A stretch of 64,000 bases of DNA from DRPN01 sp964383915 (GTDB taxonomy: Bacteria; Bacteroidota; Bacteroidia; Bacteroidales; VadinHA17). The translations under genes and the position numbers were made by a program. The notes below the pieces were generated by a model. That model was given only the letters and a program-made list of their open reading frames with translations. It did not search any database and had not been told where the DNA came from. Below, in pieces: positions 61,946 through 64,000 of this stretch. Within the stretch, counting starts at the first letter, position 1. The number at the start of each line of letters is the position of its first letter. The stretch lies in NCBI GenBank assembly GCA_964383915.1, contig CAYLJE010000002.1:7271-71270 (forward strand), written 5' to 3'.

Positions 61946-63286
61946 ATGGACAAACGAGTAGAACAATTCCTTGCACAGGTCATCACCAAAAATCCCGGTG
62001 AAAAAGAATTTCACCAGGCCGTTATGGAGGTTTCCGAATCGTTGATCCCATATATTGAAGAAAACCCTAAATACAAACAGGCAAAGATTCTGGATCGCCT
62101 GGTAGAGCCAGAACGTGTGATCCTGTTCCGTGTTCCATGGGTGGATGACAAGGGAGAAATACAGATCAACAAAGGATACCGTATTGAGATGAACAGCGCC
62201 ATCGGCCCTTATAAAGGAGGATTGCGTTTTCATCCTACGGTCAATCTGGGCATCTTAAAGTTTCTGGCCTTTGAACAGGTCCTTAAGAATTCTTTAACCA
62301 CGCTTCCTATGGGAGGAGGAAAAGGTGGATCCGAGTTTGATCCGAAAGGAAAATCGGACAATGAAGTTATGCGGTTTTGCCAAAGTTTTATGACTGAGCT
62401 CTCCCGTCATATTGGCCCGGATACGGATGTGCCTGCAGGAGATATCGGCGTGGGTGGCCGTGAAATCGGATTTTTATTTGGTCAGTATAAAAGACTGAGA
62501 AATGAGTTTACCGGTGTATTAACCGGAAAAGGATTGGAGTGGGGAGGAAGTCTGATCCGCCCGGAGGCTACCGGATACGGAGTTGTTTATTTTGCTGAGG
62601 AAATGTTGAATACAAGAGGAGAAAGCATGAAAGGGAAAACCGTGGTTATCTCCGGTTCCGGAAATGTGGCCCAGCATGCTGTGCAAAAAGCAAACCAATT
62701 AGGGGCCAAAGTAGTCACTCTTTCTGATTCCAGTGGCTATATTCATGATCCCGATGGCATTAACGAAGAAAAATGGGCTTATGTTATGGATCTGAAAAAT
62801 ATCCGCAGAGGCAGAATCAAAGAGTATGCTGAAAAATTCGGCGTTGAATATCATGAAGGAAAACGCCCCTGGAATGTGCCCTGTGATGTTGCCCTACCCT
62901 GTGCAACACAAAACGAGATATCAGGGGATGAAGCTGAAACATTGGTGAAAAACGGATGTATGTGTGTGACGGAAGGGGCTAACATGCCCAGTACGCCGGA
63001 GGCTATTGAGGTATTTCTACAAAAGAAAATACTTTATGGTCCGGGTAAAGCTGCCAATGCCGGAGGAGTTGCCGTCTCCGGACTGGAAATGAGCCAGAAT
63101 TCACTCCGTCTTACATGGACACGTGAAGAAGTAGATAACCGTCTTCAAACCATCATGCGGGATATTCACAATACTTGCGTGAAATACGGAAAAGCAAAAG
63201 ATGGATATATTAATTATTTGAACGGTGCCAATATCGGAGGATTTGTTAAGGTGGCTGATGCCATGTTGGCTCAGGGAATCGTATAA
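61946..63286 (+). CDS. gdhA: Glutamate dehydrogenase (NADP-type, hexameric)
   Basis: A 446-aa family-1 GDH linking 2-oxoglutarate and ammonia to glutamate. The N-terminal substrate domain has GPYKGGLRFHPTVNLGILKF and TTLPMGGGKGGSEFDPKGKS (about residues 123-142, with the catalytic Lys in GGGKGG). The coenzyme domain begins around 235 (KTVVISGSGNVAQHAVQKA). The ending KVADAMLAQGIV is usual for E. coli-type NADP enzymes, so NADPH is likely. It has its own promoter and a strong terminator. Confidence 0.96.
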   Translation: MDKRVEQFLAQVITKNPGEKEFHQAVMEVSESLIPYIEENPKYKQAKILDRLVEPERVILFRVPWVDDKGEIQINKGYRIEMNSAIGPYKGGLRFHPTVNLGILKFLAFEQVLKNSLTTLPMGGGKGGSEFDPKGKSDNEVMRFCQSFMTELSRHIGPDTDVPAGDIGVGGREIGFLFGQYKRLRNEFTGVLTGKGLEWGGSLIRPEATGYGVVYFAEEMLNTRGESMKGKTVVISGSGNVAQHAVQKANQLGAKVVTLSDSSGYIHDPDGINEEKWAYVMDLKNIRRGRIKEYAEKFGVEYHEGKRPWNVPCDVALPCATQNEISGDEAETLVKNGCMCVTEGANMPSTPEAIEVFLQKKILYGPGKAANAGGVAVSGLEMSQNSLRLTWTREEVDNRLQTIMRDIHNTCVKYGKAKDGYINYLNGANIGGFVKVADAMLAQGIV

Positions 63287-63308
63287 GATTGGTTCTTTTC
63301 GTGATGAT

Positions 63309-63338
63309 ACAAAAAAGGGGCATTTGTCCCTTTTTTGT
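63309..63338. terminator. Bidirectional-looking terminator after gdhA
   Basis: ACAAAAAAGGG(G) pairs with (T)CCCTTTTTTGT around a short loop, with T6 on the plus strand. Confidence 0.85.
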
Positions 63339-63363
63339 ATTTTTGCCCAATACCTGTTTCGTT

Positions 63364-64000
63364 ATGAATCTCATAGACACCCATACGCACCTCTATCTCC
63401 CCGAATTTGAAACAGACCGTCACGACGTGGTCCAGGCAGCTATCCGGGCAGGCGTGGATAAAATGCTCCTGCCGAACATCGACCTTTCCACCCTGACTCC
63501 CATGCTGAAATTAGCCAAGGCCTTCCCCCGTCACTGCTATCCCATGATCGGATTGCATCCCACTTCGGTAAAGGAAGATTACCGGCAACAACTGGATGAA
63601 ATGTTCGTTCACCTGAATGAAGGCTCATACGTCGGTATAGGTGAAGTAGGAATCGACCTTTATTGGGATAAGAAATTCGGGAAAGAACAGACAGAAGCTT
63701 TCCGGCAACAAATTGAGTGGGCCCTCAACTTCAAGCTGCCGCTAGTCATCCACTCCCGCGAGTCTTTGCCCCTTATCTTTTCTGTCCTGGAAGAGTTTCC
63801 ACAGCTACCGGCAGGGGTTTTTCACAGTTTTACCGGAACACAGGATCAGGCAGAACATGCCATCGAAAAAGGATTCTTTCTGGGTATCGGAGGCATTGTT
63901 ACTTTCAAAAACTCTTCCCTGAAAGATACTTTGCTACCCCTGGGACCGGATCATTTTGTTTTAGAAACAGATGCGCCTTTCCTGGCGCCTGTTCCTAAAA
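63364..64000 (+). CDS. TatD-family metal-dependent hydrolase (cut by window edge)
   Basis: The first 212 codons of a TatD DNase-like protein. The HxH metal motif is IDTHTHLYLPEF near the start; MIGLHPTSVKEDY, GIGEVGIDLYWDKKFGKEQ (Glu ligand) and LPLVIHSRESL (His) follow, then GVFHSFTGT and VLETDAPFL (Asp). TatD proteins are Mg-dependent nucleases or deacylases of damaged D-aminoacyl products; the substrate here is unknown. Codon use is more GC-rich than neighbouring genes by eye. The 3' end is outside the window. Confidence 0.92.
   Translation, partial: MNLIDTHTHLYLPEFETDRHDVVQAAIRAGVDKMLLPNIDLSTLTPMLKLAKAFPRHCYPMIGLHPTSVKEDYRQQLDEMFVHLNEGSYVGIGEVGIDLYWDKKFGKEQTEAFRQQIEWALNFKLPLVIHSRESLPLIFSVLEEFPQLPAGVFHSFTGTQDQAEHAIEKGFFLGIGGIVTFKNSSLKDTLLPLGPDHFVLETDAPFLAPVPK

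Overview
The window is a chromosomal, gene-dense stretch from a member of the Bacteroidota, most likely Bacteroidales/Marinilabiliales-like. The evidence is the fused LpxC-FabZ enzyme, a giant SprA (type 9 secretion translocon), a DUF4837 lipoprotein, the GlsA/GlsB glycine-lipid acyltransferase pair, an almost complete lack of Shine-Dalgarno sequences, and repeated promoter boxes of the Bacteroidota type (TAnnTTTG, sometimes with TTTG about 20 bases upstream). Most of it is core genome; the accessory material is small and concentrated at about 10.5-12.7 kb, 55.0-55.9 kb and 60.1-60.6 kb.

Layout. 0-0.4 kb: 5' end of trpE preceded by a complete trp attenuator with a leader peptide containing Trp-Cys-Trp. 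0.4-4 kb: tig-clpP-clpX protein quality-control operon lying directly behind a tRNA-Leu gene. 4-10.5 kb: an SMP-30-like lipoprotein, lptB, tatC, recQ and a lone OppC-type permease. 10.5-12.7 kb: accessory pocket with an XRE regulator, decayed fragments (one resembling the end of a Lon-like S16 protease domain), a REP-associated tyrosine transposase carrying a REP-like palindrome inside its own reading frame, an AbrB-like ORF, and the initiator tRNA gene. 12.7-28.7 kb: M23 peptidase, dxr, rseP, tatA, DUF4837 lipoprotein, pepA, pdxA, ruvA, sprA, gcvH. 28.7-33.5 kb (minus strand): rimP-nusA-infB. 33.7-39.5 kb: HD phosphohydrolase and lipid A genes lpxD, lpxC-fabZ, lpxA, then thiL convergent. 39.6-46.7 kb: suf iron-sulfur cluster operon with two tandem, clearly different sufB genes (sufB1-sufB2-C-D-S-E and a DUF59/SufT-like gene). 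46.8-50.3 kb: a GT-C-like membrane protein and the glycine-lipid pair. 50.3-56.3 kb (minus): a large PurF-like amidotransferase, SPOR protein, double-domain Usp, LEA-like lipoprotein, YebC, then a roughly 420-bp multi-hairpin element bounded by inverted repeats, and a STAS protein. 56.4-64 kb: aspS, tadA, two unknown proteins, a decayed glutamate dehydrogenase gene, dprA, an intact gdhA, and the start of tatD.

Functionally the window combines envelope biogenesis (LptB, LpxD/C/A, RseP, Tat, SprA, glycine lipids), translation and proteostasis (Tig, ClpXP, RimP, NusA, IF2, AspRS, TadA, two tRNAs), DNA processing (RecQ, RuvA, DprA) and Fe-S assembly. No new multi-gene defence or biosynthetic system was found. 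The most informative observations are the trp attenuator, the tandem divergent SufB pair, the tRNA-Leu/tig arrangement, the self-targeted REP palindrome in the transposase gene, and the multi-hairpin element at 55.3-55.7 kb. All functional calls rest on reading motifs by eye; no database search was run.
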